Positions 7,365 to 15,421 of a DNA stretch of 36,511 nucleotides are shown piece by piece; positions within the stretch are counted from its first letter, which is position 1, and every line of letters starts with the position of its first letter. The translations under genes and the position numbers were made by a program. The notes below the pieces were generated by a model. The model did no database searches, was not told the origin of the DNA, and saw only the letters and a program-made list of their open reading frames with translations. Where the stretch lies: the IMG/VR virus record IMGVR_UViG_3300048023_000466, positions 1-36,511 of that record, one strand, 5' to 3'. The DNA comes from a virus.

Positions 7365-8585
7365 TTAGGCGGCGACTTCGACCTCGCCGCGGGCGACGAT
7401 CTCGCCCTTCGTCGGGCGGGTGAAGAACCCGAACTTGTCGTCGTCGGCGCTGACCTCGATGCGGGCCATGAAGGCGATCCGGTCGCCACGACCGGCCTCG
7501 GCCTCGATCTCGTCGTCGTCCTTCCAGGACCCGTCCTCGTTCCACGGCGACCCGGCCTCGCAGTCCTTCGGGAGGGTGCCCCAGCACGCCCAGCCCTCGT
7601 CGGTCTCGACCCGGATCTTCGTGGTGGTGCCCCAGTCGGTGTCGACGTTGCGGACGGTGGTGATGATGCCCTCGATGCGGATGCGCTTGTCGGTGACGGG
7701 GACCGGGGCGGCTTCGGCCTTGCGGGCTTCCTCGGCGGCACGCTTGGCGGCGGCGGCGGCCATCTTGTCGCGCCATGCGTCGGCACCGGCCGGGGCGTAG
7801 GAGGCGATCCCGAGGCCTCGTGCGCCGATGGTGGGCGACTCGGCGAGGCGGCGCATGTTCGCTCCGAAGTCGCCGTCGCCCGACTCGTTCAGCATCCAGT
7901 CGATGACCTCGTCGACCGTGTGGCGGGCGGGAGGTGCTGCGGCGAGCTGCTTGTGCTCGTGCTCGTAGGACTTCTTGGTGAACGATCCGTTGAGCATGGC
8001 GAACACGAGGCTCTTCGTCGGGGACTCGTCGTTGGCCTTGCGGTAACCGATGCGGCACGCCTCGATGGCGGCGGCGATGACCATCTTGGTCGGGTACACC
8101 GTCGGGACCGTTCCGGCTTCGGGCGTCTCGATCGCGTCGGCGATCCAGGTCAGCCACTCGGGGTTGCGGCCGAGGAAGTCCTGCGCGCAGGTGCCGCCGA
8201 CGTGGATCAGGTCGGTGCCGTCGGTGACGACGACGACCTTGTTGCGGTTGCGGTGGCGGCCGCAGTGGTCGCAGCGGGTCGGGTCGAGGTCTTCGCCGAT
8301 CTCGACCGTGTCGTCGATGGTGAGGACGAGGCCGGTCTCGATGGCGGTGAAGTCGATGACCGCGACCGGCGCGTAGTCGCCGAGAGCGAAGTCGCCGGTG
8401 AAGTCGAGGGTGAGGACCCACTCGGCGGCGTTGTCGTCGGTCTCCGGGACCTCGACCCAGGTGTAGGCGAGCGAGCCGTTGAGGTCCTTCTTCTCGGCCC
8501 GTGCCTGGAGGGCGTCGAGCTTCTCGATGACGCAGGCGAGGTCGCTCGCCGTGTCGTACTTGCGGGTGACAGAGGTGCTTTCCAT
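7365..8585 (-). CDS. Zinc-finger protein with OB-like C-terminal region (406 aa), early-type promoter
   Basis: A 406-residue protein starting at the ATG at 8585, six bases after a -10 box, so probably leaderless. Near residues 105-140 it has CDHCGRHRNRNK followed by a VGGTCAQDFLG segment, a zinc-binding layout found in phage nucleic-acid proteins. The C-terminal 100 residues (GIITTVRNVDTDWG, KIRVETDEGWACWGTLP, DRIAFMARIEVS) look like an OB-fold beta barrel. I infer single-strand DNA or RNA binding, but the family is not named. It lies in the middle of the late head-tail genes yet carries the same promoter element as the early genes at 25170 and 30994, and has its own terminator. That makes it an independently expressed cassette. 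Confidence 0.75.
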   Translation of the reverse strand: MESTSVTRKYDTASDLACVIEKLDALQARAEKKDLNGSLAYTWVEVPETDDNAAEWVLTLDFTGDFALGDYAPVAVIDFTAIETGLVLTIDDTVEIGEDLDPTRCDHCGRHRNRNKVVVVTDGTDLIHVGGTCAQDFLGRNPEWLTWIADAIETPEAGTVPTVYPTKMVIAAAIEACRIGYRKANDESPTKSLVFAMLNGSFTKKSYEHEHKQLAAAPPARHTVDEVIDWMLNESGDGDFGANMRRLAESPTIGARGLGIASYAPAGADAWRDKMAAAAAKRAAEEARKAEAAPVPVTDKRIRIEGIITTVRNVDTDWGTTTKIRVETDEGWACWGTLPKDCEAGSPWNEDGSWKDDDEIEAEAGRGDRIAFMARIEVSADDDKFGFFTRPTKGEIVARGEVEVAA

Positions 8586-8627
8586 GACCCCAGTATCGCC
8601 CGGATTATTGACAACTAGCAACGATCA
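8586..8627 (-). promoter_or_regulatory. Early-type promoter/operator, leaderless
   Basis: Minus strand: TTGCTA (8621-8616), 18 bp, GATACT (8597-8592), 6 nt, then the ATG at 8585. The -35 region lies in the conserved element 8607-8627 (TTGACAA, three bases, GCAACGATCA on the plus strand), which matches the elements at 25192 and 31048 with one difference in the core. The upstream Com-like gene stops inside the element. Confidence 0.78.
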
Positions 8628-8780
8628 CGGGCGCGGTTCGTTCACTTTCCGACAGCGCGGGCACAACACTCGGAACGGCGCGTTCACAAGCTCCGCGAGC
8701 AGCTTGCCGCAATCGGTGCAGCGCAACTCGGCGGGCCATGCGGCCTCGCGGTCGTCGCCGTATGGGTCAGGAGACCTCAC
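8625..8780 (-). CDS. Com-like zinc ribbon protein (51 aa)
   Basis: A short gene with a probable GTG start at 8780, overlapping the end of the tail terminator gene by 14 bases, and stopping at TGA 8627-8625. The product has two CxxC pairs: LRCTDCGKLLAEL and VLCPRCRKVNEPR. This matches the small Com family (phage Mu Com and relatives), zinc ribbons of which Mu Com activates translation of the mom DNA-modification gene. Many phages carry Com-like proteins with unknown role, so a link to the DNA-modification operon here is speculative. No ribosome site is visible, so translation probably depends on the upstream gene. Confidence 0.62.
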   Translation of the reverse strand: MRSPDPYGDDREAAWPAELRCTDCGKLLAELVNAPFRVLCPRCRKVNEPRP

Positions 8781-9177
8781 GGGACACGAGGAAGTTGCAG
8801 ACGTGCAGCATCCGGTCTTGATCGTCGCGGTCGAGCGCGAACGGGGACTGAACCGGGTCGGCGAACAAGTACCGGGTCGAGTTGATCGTTTCGTTGTCGA
8901 TTAGGCAGAGCGCAACCCACACGTCGGTGCAGAGCGCCTCGGAGGTGGAGTAGGCCGACGCGCGTGCGACTACTTGCAGGCCGCGCGTCTCGATCGGCGG
9001 TGCCGCGTTGGTTCCGAACACAAGCTCCGGCGCGGTGCCGCCCGTTTCGTACAACGCGACGAGCGTGTCGGGCGTGTCGGGTCGGCGACCGAGGAACAGG
9101 TTCGTGCCGAGGGTGAGGTCTTGCGCCGGGATGGTCGCCGCGGCGAGGTGGGTTCCTATGTCGTCGAGGAAAGCCAT
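8767..9177 (-). CDS. Tail terminator-like / minor structural protein (136 aa)
   Basis: A 136-residue protein (MAFLDDIGTHLAAATIPAQ...) ending LHVCNFLVSREVS. The layout, an N-terminal helix, a TPDTLVALYETGG strand, a PPIETRGLQVVARA segment and a closing strand, matches the small 'tail terminator / minor capsid' proteins encoded between the HK97 gp10-like protein and the tail tube in actinophages. Such proteins cap the tail tube and join it to the head. It shares its start with the stop of the gp10-like gene at 9177, so translation is coupled. Confidence 0.75.
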   Translation of the reverse strand: MAFLDDIGTHLAAATIPAQDLTLGTNLFLGRRPDTPDTLVALYETGGTAPELVFGTNAAPPIETRGLQVVARASAYSTSEALCTDVWVALCLIDNETINSTRYLFADPVQSPFALDRDDQDRMLHVCNFLVSREVS

Positions 9178-9587
9178 TACCGGATCGCTTTCGCCTGCTG
9201 CACCGACCGAGCGATGATCTGTTCGGCGCGCTTGCCGATCTGCCGGGACGGGAACTCGAGGTACTTCGGCCCGCGGCCTTGACCCGGCGCTACCGGCGAC
9301 CCGCCTTTCGACTTCGGCGGGTGCGACAGGGAGAGGTCTTCATGCTGCACGAGCGCGTATGCCGCTGCCGGTCCCCCGTAGCCGATCTCGCCTCGGATGG
9401 TCTTGCCGGTCTCCTTGACGCTGGTCGTCTGCGACCGCGACAGCGTGCCGGTGTCGAACGGGACCAGCTCGTCGGCGCGCGCACCTATCTCAAGCAGAAT
9501 CTGTCCGACACCTAACCTGACGCCTCGCTCGATCGCTCGCCTTGTGCGGCCCGCTTCGTCGTCGAAGTTTGACGTGACGAGACTCAT
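9177..9587 (-). CDS. HK97 gp10-like neck protein (136 aa)
   Basis: A 136-residue protein starting at the ATG at 9587, overlapping the upstream stop by four bases (ATGA). It is basic, with the typical features of the HK97 gp10 family: a long N-terminal helix, then ADELVPFDTGTLSRS, and a YALVQHEDLSLSHP segment near residue 90. In siphoviruses these proteins sit at the head-tail interface. The order connector, head closure, gp10-like and tail terminator seen here (10434 to 8767) is the standard neck module. Confidence 0.85.
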   Translation of the reverse strand: MSLVTSNFDDEAGRTRRAIERGVRLGVGQILLEIGARADELVPFDTGTLSRSQTTSVKETGKTIRGEIGYGGPAAAYALVQHEDLSLSHPPKSKGGSPVAPGQGRGPKYLEFPSRQIGKRAEQIIARSVQQAKAIR

Positions 9588-9949
9588 GACCCGCGTCTGC
9601 CGATGTAGACGACCTGCCCGACCTGCCCGAGCGGGTCGGCGAGCGTTTCGACCGCAAGGATCGGGCGGGTGCCGGACACCGGAGCCGGGAGTGTGATCTG
9701 GTCGCCGGTGTCGACCGCGATTGTGCGGTCCGGGATGAACACTTTGTACTCGACGGTCACGTCGGCGTTCACACCGGCAGGCTGATCGAGGGTGCGCTCG
9801 ATGTAGCAGTCGTAGGTCGTGGCGTCGCCGGTGAAGGTTGCCTCGCCGTAGTTGTTGAGCGTCGACGAGGTGCGCGTGTCGACCGTCTGCGGGGTCATGT
9901 TGACCCGGAGTGCCGTGGCGAACACGTCGGACGAGGCTGCGCCGGTCAT
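9584..9949 (-). CDS. Head-tail connector / head closure protein (121 aa)
   Basis: A 121-residue protein between the adaptor (9946-10434) and the gp10-like protein, overlapping both by four bases. It is beta-rich, with DVTVEYKVFIPDRTIAVDTG, a strand pattern typical of head closure or stopper proteins, and ends VVYIGRRGS. Such proteins seal the portal after packaging and dock the tail. The assignment comes mainly from gene order and size. Confidence 0.72.
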   Translation of the reverse strand: MTGAASSDVFATALRVNMTPQTVDTRTSSTLNNYGEATFTGDATTYDCYIERTLDQPAGVNADVTVEYKVFIPDRTIAVDTGDQITLPAPVSGTRPILAVETLADPLGQVGQVVYIGRRGS

Positions 9950-10434
9950 AGCTCGAGGTCGTTGTCGTCTCCGGCATCGGCCCGCGCCGGGCCTGCGCCG
10001 TAGTCGGTCGTGTTGGCGAACTGCGCGGTGGTGAAGAACGGGTCGACCCGGTCGCTGTTGTCGCGGTCAATATCTTTGTCGGACACCGAGATGCCGCCCG
10101 CGTAGGGGATCGGGACGAGGTTCTCGCGACCGGCGAGCGCCCGAAGTTCCTCGGCCTGCTTCCGAGCGTTGTCGGCCTTCTGGGAAAGGTCGACGCGCAT
10201 GTCGCCGATGGCTTGATTCGCGAGGCGGGAGAACTTCGACGCGATCGCGATCATGACCCGGTACGCGACGGTGTACAGGTCCGTCGTGGCGGTGTCCGAG
10301 CCGGTCACCTGATTATTCGTCCACGCGATCTCTTCATCGCTGACGAGCTGGTCGTTCGTGTCGGTGTCGCCGACAAGGAAACGAACCGAGTCGCGCGCGT
10401 TCGTGGCAGGGTCACCGGAGTACGTCCACGTCAT
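9946..10434 (-). CDS. Head-tail adaptor protein (162 aa)
   Basis: A 162-residue protein opening MTWTYSGDPATNARDSVRFL and containing FLVGDTDTNDQLVSDEEIAW, a hallmark opening of the head-tail adaptor family that binds the portal ring (the 'VGDTD...SDEEI' pattern). Helices follow at residues 55-105. It is the first gene of the neck module, after the capsid terminator. There is no Shine-Dalgarno sequence; TAGTAT sits six bases before the ATG at 10434, so the message is probably leaderless. Confidence 0.88.
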   Translation of the reverse strand: MTWTYSGDPATNARDSVRFLVGDTDTNDQLVSDEEIAWTNNQVTGSDTATTDLYTVAYRVMIAIASKFSRLANQAIGDMRVDLSQKADNARKQAEELRALAGRENLVPIPYAGGISVSDKDIDRDNSDRVDPFFTTAQFANTTDYGAGPARADAGDDNDLEL

Positions 10435-10446
10435 GCGGTCATACTA
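10435..10446 (-). promoter_or_regulatory. Probable leaderless promoter for the neck module
   Basis: Minus strand TAGTAT (10446-10441), 6 nt, ATG at 10434. The -35 region is poor. Placement directly after the capsid terminator supports a new transcript start here. Confidence 0.5.
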
Positions 10447-10484
10447 GATCACACGCTGCCGCGCGTCTGTATGAGAAGACGCAA

Positions 10485-10523
10485 CAGCCCGCCCGGGAAA
10501 GGAGAACAAAACCGGGCGGGCTG
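10485..10523 (-). terminator. Strong hairpin after the major capsid gene
   Basis: A perfect 12-bp stem: CAGCCCGCCCGG (10485-10496) and its complement at 10512-10523, with a 15-nt loop. No U-run follows on the minus strand, which is common in high-GC hosts. It would end or reduce transcription after the capsid gene (stop 10556), giving more capsid than connector message. Confidence 0.8.
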
Positions 10524-10555
10524 CTACGTGTTGGGTGTGGGATCTACCCGCTACG

Positions 10556-11509
10556 TCAGGCGACGCAGTTCGAGAAGAAGTACCCGAGGGCGCTCGACAC
10601 GACCTTCATGTCCCACGAGGACTGAATCTCGAGACGGTCGGCGCGGAGGTGGTCCATGCGGAACCGGGACACGCTGGTCGAGGTGCCGATGCCGCCGGAG
10701 TTGGCGAGACCGGTCCACGTGAAGTTGTAGCCCGCGGAGGGCTGCATGAGGCCAGCGGTCGCCGGACGGTACGCGAGGAGCATGTCCTTGTCGCCGATCT
10801 GGCTGTACGACGCGGTCGCGCCTTCGTTGGCGGTGTTCACGATCGAACCCATGACGTGCAGCTCATCGAGACCGAGGACTCGCGCGATGAGATCAGCCGT
10901 CATGCTCTCCGAGGTCGTGTACTTGTAGCGCTCGACGACGTCGGGGTGATTCTTCAGGATCGAGAAGACTGCATAACTGCACACGGCGACATTGGGGCGA
11001 TATCCCGTCGCGCTCAACATCGTGTTGATGCCTGCCTGGACGTCACCGATCGGGTCCGAACCCGTGGCCGACCACAGGGTGCCGGGGGTGGTGTCGGTGT
11101 CCCAGATGCCGGTGCCGAAGTAGTTGGTCGCCCAGTCGCGCTCCTGACGGATCAGCATCTGCTGCGCGAGGTACCGGGTGGCGTCCTGATCCATGTTGAG
11201 CGGCGCGTCAGCGTTGGCACGCGTCTGGTCGCCGATGTCCTTGTGGAGCGCCCACACGTCAGCCGAGTAGGTGGCGGTGCTGAGGCCGTAGCCGGAGCCA
11301 GCGGACTCGGTGCCGTCGGCGCGGTACTGGACCTCGTCGCGGAAGAAGTCATCCTGCGAGTACACGAAGTACTTGTCCGACTGTTTGCTGACCGGCACGC
11401 TCGGGAAGACCTTGCCAGCGACGAAGTGATCCGCCTCCTGCATGTAGGCGACCGAGATGCCGGTGAGGATCGCGTCGACGTGGACGTCGGATTGAGTTGG
11501 CTGAGGCAT
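10556..11509 (-). CDS. Major capsid protein (317 aa)
   Basis: A 317-residue protein, directly after the decoration protein and before a strong terminator, the expected place and size for an HK97-fold capsid subunit. It contains the pattern VSKQSDKYFVYSQDDFFRD near residues 40-58, which is typical of a capsid family common in actinophages and environmental siphoviruses, then ATRYLAQQMLIRQERDWA in the long spine helix, and RPNVAVCSYAVFSILKNHP in the axial domain. No protease or scaffold domain is fused; these are encoded separately upstream. Confidence 0.92.
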   Translation of the reverse strand: MPQPTQSDVHVDAILTGISVAYMQEADHFVAGKVFPSVPVSKQSDKYFVYSQDDFFRDEVQYRADGTESAGSGYGLSTATYSADVWALHKDIGDQTRANADAPLNMDQDATRYLAQQMLIRQERDWATNYFGTGIWDTDTTPGTLWSATGSDPIGDVQAGINTMLSATGYRPNVAVCSYAVFSILKNHPDVVERYKYTTSESMTADLIARVLGLDELHVMGSIVNTANEGATASYSQIGDKDMLLAYRPATAGLMQPSAGYNFTWTGLANSGGIGTSTSVSRFRMDHLRADRLEIQSSWDMKVVSSALGYFFSNCVA

Positions 11510-11895
11510 CAGCTAGCCCTCCCGTTCGAGATGTTGATGTAGGCGGTGAGCGTCTCACCAGCGGCACCGGCTTCAATGGCCTGGCCGCAGGTGTAGACGG
11601 TGGTCTCGGTGCCGACGGTGAGCGGCTGAGCCTGCCCATCGGCCGAGGTTCCGATGACGTTGCCCGCGGCGAGGGTCGCGTCGGCGACAACCTTCGACAC
11701 GCCGATGAAGCACACGCTCGCGGACTTACCCGAGGTCGGGTTGTTCTGGAGCACGCCGATCGGCACGTCGGTGACTGCGGAGCAGACGTCCACGGTCGTC
11801 GCGCTCGCGAGCTTGACGAAGTGGTACTGCTTCGAGGAAAGGTCGGCGGCAGCGGTGAACGTGCCGATCGCCATTCCGGGTGATTCGGTGGCCAT
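11509..11895 (-). CDS. Head decoration protein (128 aa)
   Basis: A 128-residue beta-rich protein whose stop overlaps the capsid start. It has the pattern DVPIGVLQNNPTSGKSASVC then AAGNVIGTSADGQAQP, which matches the DUF2190-type capsid decoration or cement family (recombination of GVLQN-P and G-A-V segments). Such proteins stabilise the shell after expansion. It lies between scaffold and capsid genes, the standard place. Confidence 0.82.
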   Translation of the reverse strand: MATESPGMAIGTFTAAADLSSKQYHFVKLASATTVDVCSAVTDVPIGVLQNNPTSGKSASVCFIGVSKVVADATLAAGNVIGTSADGQAQPLTVGTETTVYTCGQAIEAGAAGETLTAYINISNGRAS

Positions 11896-11898
11896 AGG

Positions 11899-12540
11899 TC
11901 AGCCCTTCCCGCCGACGTACTCGGCGTAGAGGTCGGGGCGGTCGGCTGCGACGAGCGCGATCGCCTTGTGAATGTTGTCGGCCTTGCCTTCGGCGACGAG
12001 GCCCTTCGCGAGGGTCTCGATGGTCGAAAGGGCATCGCCGTCGCCGGGGGCGTCGGTGCCGAGTTCTTTCGTCACGTCCGCTTCGGCGAACGCGATCTGG
12101 CAAGCGTCGAAGACTGCGGCCACGGCGGCGTGCTGCTCGTCGTTGAGCGAGCGAAGCACCGGAACGAAGTCGTCGGTCATGCCGGGGACCTGATCCCACT
12201 CGGCAACCTTCGCGGTGGCCTTCTCGACTTCGGCAGCGTCGGCGAGCGCGTCACGCTCGGCTGCGGCCTTCTCGAAGTGGGCGGTCATGTCGGTGAGGGC
12301 CTTACGCAGATCGCCGAGTTCCTTCGCCAACGCTTCGTCAGCGACCGGGACTTCGTCGACCGGCTCGGCCGCGTGGGTGTCTGCCACGGGGTCCATCTCC
12401 TGGTCGGTGATTAGGTCGGCGAACGCGTCGGAGATCGGGTCGTCGGCTTTCATGACGAGCCAGCCCTCGACGAGCGACGCAGGGTGGTCAACTCCGCTCA
12501 CTTCGTCGAGTTCGAGATCTACAAGTTGATGCGCTTGCAC
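11899..12540 (-). CDS. Scaffold protein with XkdF-like N-terminal motif (213 aa)
   Basis: A 213-residue, very acidic, Ala-rich protein starting with GTG at 12540. Residues 7-23 (VDLELDEVSGVDHPAS) are the 'E-V-S-x-V-D-x-P-A' strand seen at the end of prohead protease domains and at the start of their scaffolds. Residues 65-110 form a coiled coil (DEALAKELGDLRKALTDM...). It is expected to fill the procapsid and be removed by the protease at 15422-16780. A well-formed promoter lies upstream and the GTG is 7 nt after the -10 box, so translation is probably leaderless. Confidence 0.8.
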   Translation of the reverse strand: MQAHQLVDLELDEVSGVDHPASLVEGWLVMKADDPISDAFADLITDQEMDPVADTHAAEPVDEVPVADEALAKELGDLRKALTDMTAHFEKAAAERDALADAAEVEKATAKVAEWDQVPGMTDDFVPVLRSLNDEQHAAVAAVFDACQIAFAEADVTKELGTDAPGDGDALSTIETLAKGLVAEGKADNIHKAIALVAADRPDLYAEYVGGKG

Positions 12541-12576
12541 GAGTGCGAGTGTAGGGCTACGTAAAGCGCTTGTCAG
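12541..12576 (-). promoter_or_regulatory. Promoter for scaffold-decoration-capsid genes, leaderless
   Basis: Minus strand CTGACA (12576-12571), 17 bp, TACACT (12553-12548), 7 nt, GTG at 12540. It matches the sigma-70-type consensus well, and no Shine-Dalgarno sequence is present between it and the start. Confidence 0.72.
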
Positions 12577-12582
12577 TAGGAG

Positions 12583-13785
12583 TCACCCGGTCGGGTTGAT
12601 CGGGGCGACCCAGCCGTCTGAGAACACATACCGGAACGGGTCGTCGGGTGTGTTCGTGCCGGTGCGGACTGGTGCCGTGTCGATCGTCGGAACGATCCGG
12701 GTCTTGCAACGGCAGTTGGGATGCGCGGGTGGATTGCCTGACCCGTTGCGCCATGTGAAGTCCATCGACAGCGGGACGCGGGTGCCGCCGAGCGGGACGC
12801 AGATATCGCACACGTCGAACGGGCCGGTCACCCACTCCTTGACCGACTCGGGGGCGACGACGCCGGAGTTCATCAGCAGTTCGTTCTGATACTGAATGCC
12901 TGCGTTCTGCGCATAGGCAATCTCGGTTCGGGCGATCGCTCGAGCGCGGGAGCGGCGCAGCTTGTCGCCGTAGCGTTGCATCGCCCGGTCGGCGATCCGA
13001 AGCGCGTTGCGAGGTCGCTGGCCTGCAGCGATCTGTTCGTAAGCGACCGCGTTGCCGTGGTTGATGACCGCGGCGGTGTAGCGGTCAGTCAAGCCGCGGG
13101 TGTGACCGACATACCGGGCAGCGAGGTCGGCACCGGTCGGGCGGGTCGGAGCTATGTCGTCGAGGATCGCGTAGATCGTCTGCGCGGTCTGCTGCGGGGT
13201 GAGGCCGGTCACGGTGCGGCCGGTCGTGAAAGACTGCGACACGGTGAACGCATCGGCGACCGCAGTTTCGATCGAGGTGCGGACCGTGGTGGTCAGGTCG
13301 GTCAAGATTGACTCGGACCGGAACCGAGCGTAGATACGGCTCGGGGCGTTCGGGTCGGATCGGTCGAAGGTTCGCAGGTCGGCATCCCACAACACCTCCC
13401 GCTTCGCCTTTCGTAGCTCCGCGTTCGAGCGAAGCATGACCGGCGACCCGAGGTTGTAGAGGACCCGGTTCACGTCCCGGCGCTGCTGCTCGGCTGCGTC
13501 TTGCGCGCCGGACTGAAACGCTGCGAACACTGGGCGCTCAAGCGCGTTCGGGTCGTCCGCGATCAGGTCGGCGATGCGGGAGGTGAGCGCTTCGATCGAC
13601 ACACGGTCGTAGATGTAGTCGACCAGCAGGTCGGCCGGGATTGCTTCGGCGATCTTCCCGACCAGCGTGGCGAGGGTTCGTTCCGACCCGTACAGCTTGT
13701 CCGAGTCGACCGGTCGAAACTCGGGGCGGTGGTTCTTGTAGACCTCGCCGGGGTCGCGGTCGCCCATGTCGACCCGGACGGTCAT
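12583..13785 (-). CDS. MuF-like head morphogenesis protein (400 aa)
   Basis: A 400-residue protein with a long helical N-terminal part and, near residues 265-375, a MuF/SPP1-gp7-type domain: RARAIARTEIAYAQNAG, then PFDVCDICVPLGG and PPAHPNCRCKTRIVP. The last motif (HPNCRC) is the signature of this family. Such proteins bind the portal and a few copies are packaged in the head. The gene lies two places after the portal, overlapping a small gene by four bases. The ending (residues 375-400) is Pro-rich. Confidence 0.92.
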   Translation of the reverse strand: MTVRVDMGDRDPGEVYKNHRPEFRPVDSDKLYGSERTLATLVGKIAEAIPADLLVDYIYDRVSIEALTSRIADLIADDPNALERPVFAAFQSGAQDAAEQQRRDVNRVLYNLGSPVMLRSNAELRKAKREVLWDADLRTFDRSDPNAPSRIYARFRSESILTDLTTTVRTSIETAVADAFTVSQSFTTGRTVTGLTPQQTAQTIYAILDDIAPTRPTGADLAARYVGHTRGLTDRYTAAVINHGNAVAYEQIAAGQRPRNALRIADRAMQRYGDKLRRSRARAIARTEIAYAQNAGIQYQNELLMNSGVVAPESVKEWVTGPFDVCDICVPLGGTRVPLSMDFTWRNGSGNPPAHPNCRCKTRIVPTIDTAPVRTGTNTPDDPFRYVFSDGWVAPINPTG

Positions 13786-14084
13786 GGCGAGTAGAACACC
13801 GAACCGACTGCGGTCCCGGTGATGACCTCGCAGTAGATCCCGTCGGGGCAGTGAACGCCGTTCGGCCCGTACCAGATTGTTCCGGCACCGTTCGACGAGA
13901 TGTCGAGAGCGGCGACGTGCTCGCCCGAGGTGGACGTTCCGTTGTGGAGGTGGACCTTGACGTTGGCTGCGCCCTCGTCGCAGAGGACGATCCCGTACAG
14001 GACCGAACTACCGGTCACGATCTGCTCGTTGCCGCCGGTGAACTCGGCGATCGAGGCGGGCGGGTCAATGTACGAGTTGGGCAT
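13782..14084 (-). CDS. Small beta-rich structural protein (100 aa)
   Basis: A 100-residue protein between portal and MuF genes, overlapping both (start at the portal stop; stop inside the MuF start). It opens MPNSYIDPPASIAEFTGG and has alternating strand residues with LYGIVLCDEGAANVKVHLH and IWYGPNGVHCPDGIYCEV. It looks like a single beta-sandwich domain and may be a minor head or fibre protein. The family is not recognised; similar small beta proteins appear several times in environmental phage head modules. Confidence 0.62.
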   Translation of the reverse strand: MPNSYIDPPASIAEFTGGNEQIVTGSSVLYGIVLCDEGAANVKVHLHNGTSTSGEHVAALDISSNGAGTIWYGPNGVHCPDGIYCEVITGTAVGSVFYSP

Positions 14085-15412
14085 CAGTCGACCTCGGCTT
14101 CGTCCTCGTTCGGCAGGCCGCCGACCTCGCGCAGGTAGTCGTCAAGGTTGTCGTCCGGCACGAGCGCGCCCGCGGTGGTCAAGCGGCTGACGTAGTTCGA
14201 GATCGTGTCGAGGTCCGGCGCGCGCGGTGCGGTGTAGTTGATCGTCGGGGCGAGCGCCGGGTCGATGCCGTTGATCCGCATGAGCCGCGGCACCGCATAG
14301 CTGTTCAGCACGTCGGCGATGTTGGCGAGGTAGGCGCTGATCGAGTCTTGAAACAGCTCAATCTTTGACACGCTCAACGCCTGCGCGCCGATGCGGTCAT
14401 GCCCGACGAGCAGGAAGTCAGCCAACATCGTCATCGCGATGCGGGTGTCGTAGCGGCCGATGATCTGGTTCGTGTCGAACTGGCGGCGACCGCCCGTCGA
14501 CATGAGCTTTATGTCGTAGGCGAGGTTCCCGGTCTCCGGGTCGTACGCCAGCGGGAACACGAGGCCTTCTTGCTCGTCGCGACGAATATTGCGAACGATC
14601 TCTTTGATCGCGTCGAGGGCTTGCGTCTCCGCGGTCGTGGCCGAGTTGGAAAGCAGTTGTGGCGGCACTAGCGCGACCGGCATGCCTGCCAGATCGCGCT
14701 CGATGCCGATGGCCTCAATCTCGGTGATGCGTTTCTGGTAGTACCACGAAACATACGCCGACCGGAGAATCGACCGGCCCTGCGGATTGTTGAGTCGGGT
14801 CGTGGTGCGGAACAGCAGCGACTTCTCGATCGGGATGAAGACGTTCGTGCCAGCGTTCGGGTCCTGTTGGATCGCACCTTCGATGCCGCCATGCGAGTCG
14901 AGCCGCCACTCGGTGATCGTGTCTTGTGCCCGCACCGGGAGCTTGCGCCAACCGATCCGGCCGTCATCAAACTTCGAGGACATGCCGTCGTCGGTGTGAC
15001 CTGCGCGGCGCTTGTAAACGATCTCGTGCAGCGAGTAGCCGTAGACGAGGAAGCCGAGGACCGACGACACGAAGTCCTCCCACGAGGTGCTCATGTCGGC
15101 CATGCACTCCGCGACGAACTCGGCCTCGTCGATCGCGGCCTGATTGTCCGTGTCGGCGGGCTGCACGGTCCATTCGACCGAACGGAACAGCATCTCGATC
15201 GAAGCAAGCGTCGCGCCGATGACCGGATGGTTCTCGGCCATCTCCCGGTAGATCGCCATACCGGCGCGGCCTTGAAGCTGTCGCAGGAAGTCGTCGGTGA
15301 CTTGACCGGCGTTGACCGACAGGCCCGCCGAACCGACCTCGGCGAAGTCGGTCGAGGTCATGTGCTTCTTCTTGACCGGCGTGGTCCGGCCACCCGTCTT
15401 GTTCTGCGCCAC
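14084..15412 (-). CDS. Portal protein (442 aa)
   Basis: A 442-residue protein starting with GTG at 15412. It has the DUF935/Mu gp29-type portal features: MAENHPVIGATLASIEMLF (residues about 58-76), FVSSVLGFLVYGYSLHEIVY near 112-131, and the loop NNPQGRSILRSAYVSWYYQK near residues 205-224. Portals form the 12-fold ring for DNA passage. It lies between the protease and the MuF-like gene, as usual. There is no Shine-Dalgarno sequence; a TAGGCT box lies six bases before the GTG and contains the upstream stop codon. Confidence 0.93.
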   Translation of the reverse strand: MAQNKTGGRTTPVKKKHMTSTDFAEVGSAGLSVNAGQVTDDFLRQLQGRAGMAIYREMAENHPVIGATLASIEMLFRSVEWTVQPADTDNQAAIDEAEFVAECMADMSTSWEDFVSSVLGFLVYGYSLHEIVYKRRAGHTDDGMSSKFDDGRIGWRKLPVRAQDTITEWRLDSHGGIEGAIQQDPNAGTNVFIPIEKSLLFRTTTRLNNPQGRSILRSAYVSWYYQKRITEIEAIGIERDLAGMPVALVPPQLLSNSATTAETQALDAIKEIVRNIRRDEQEGLVFPLAYDPETGNLAYDIKLMSTGGRRQFDTNQIIGRYDTRIAMTMLADFLLVGHDRIGAQALSVSKIELFQDSISAYLANIADVLNSYAVPRLMRINGIDPALAPTINYTAPRAPDLDTISNYVSRLTTAGALVPDDNLDDYLREVGGLPNEDEAEVD

Positions 15413-15421
15413 GTCGGAAGC

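Noticed and set aside
7359-8618. Rightward frame of 419 aa opposite the zinc-finger/OB gene
   Set aside because: Its Val/Gly/Asp-rich composition is the reverse-strand image of the leftward gene, which has a promoter, zinc motif and terminator.
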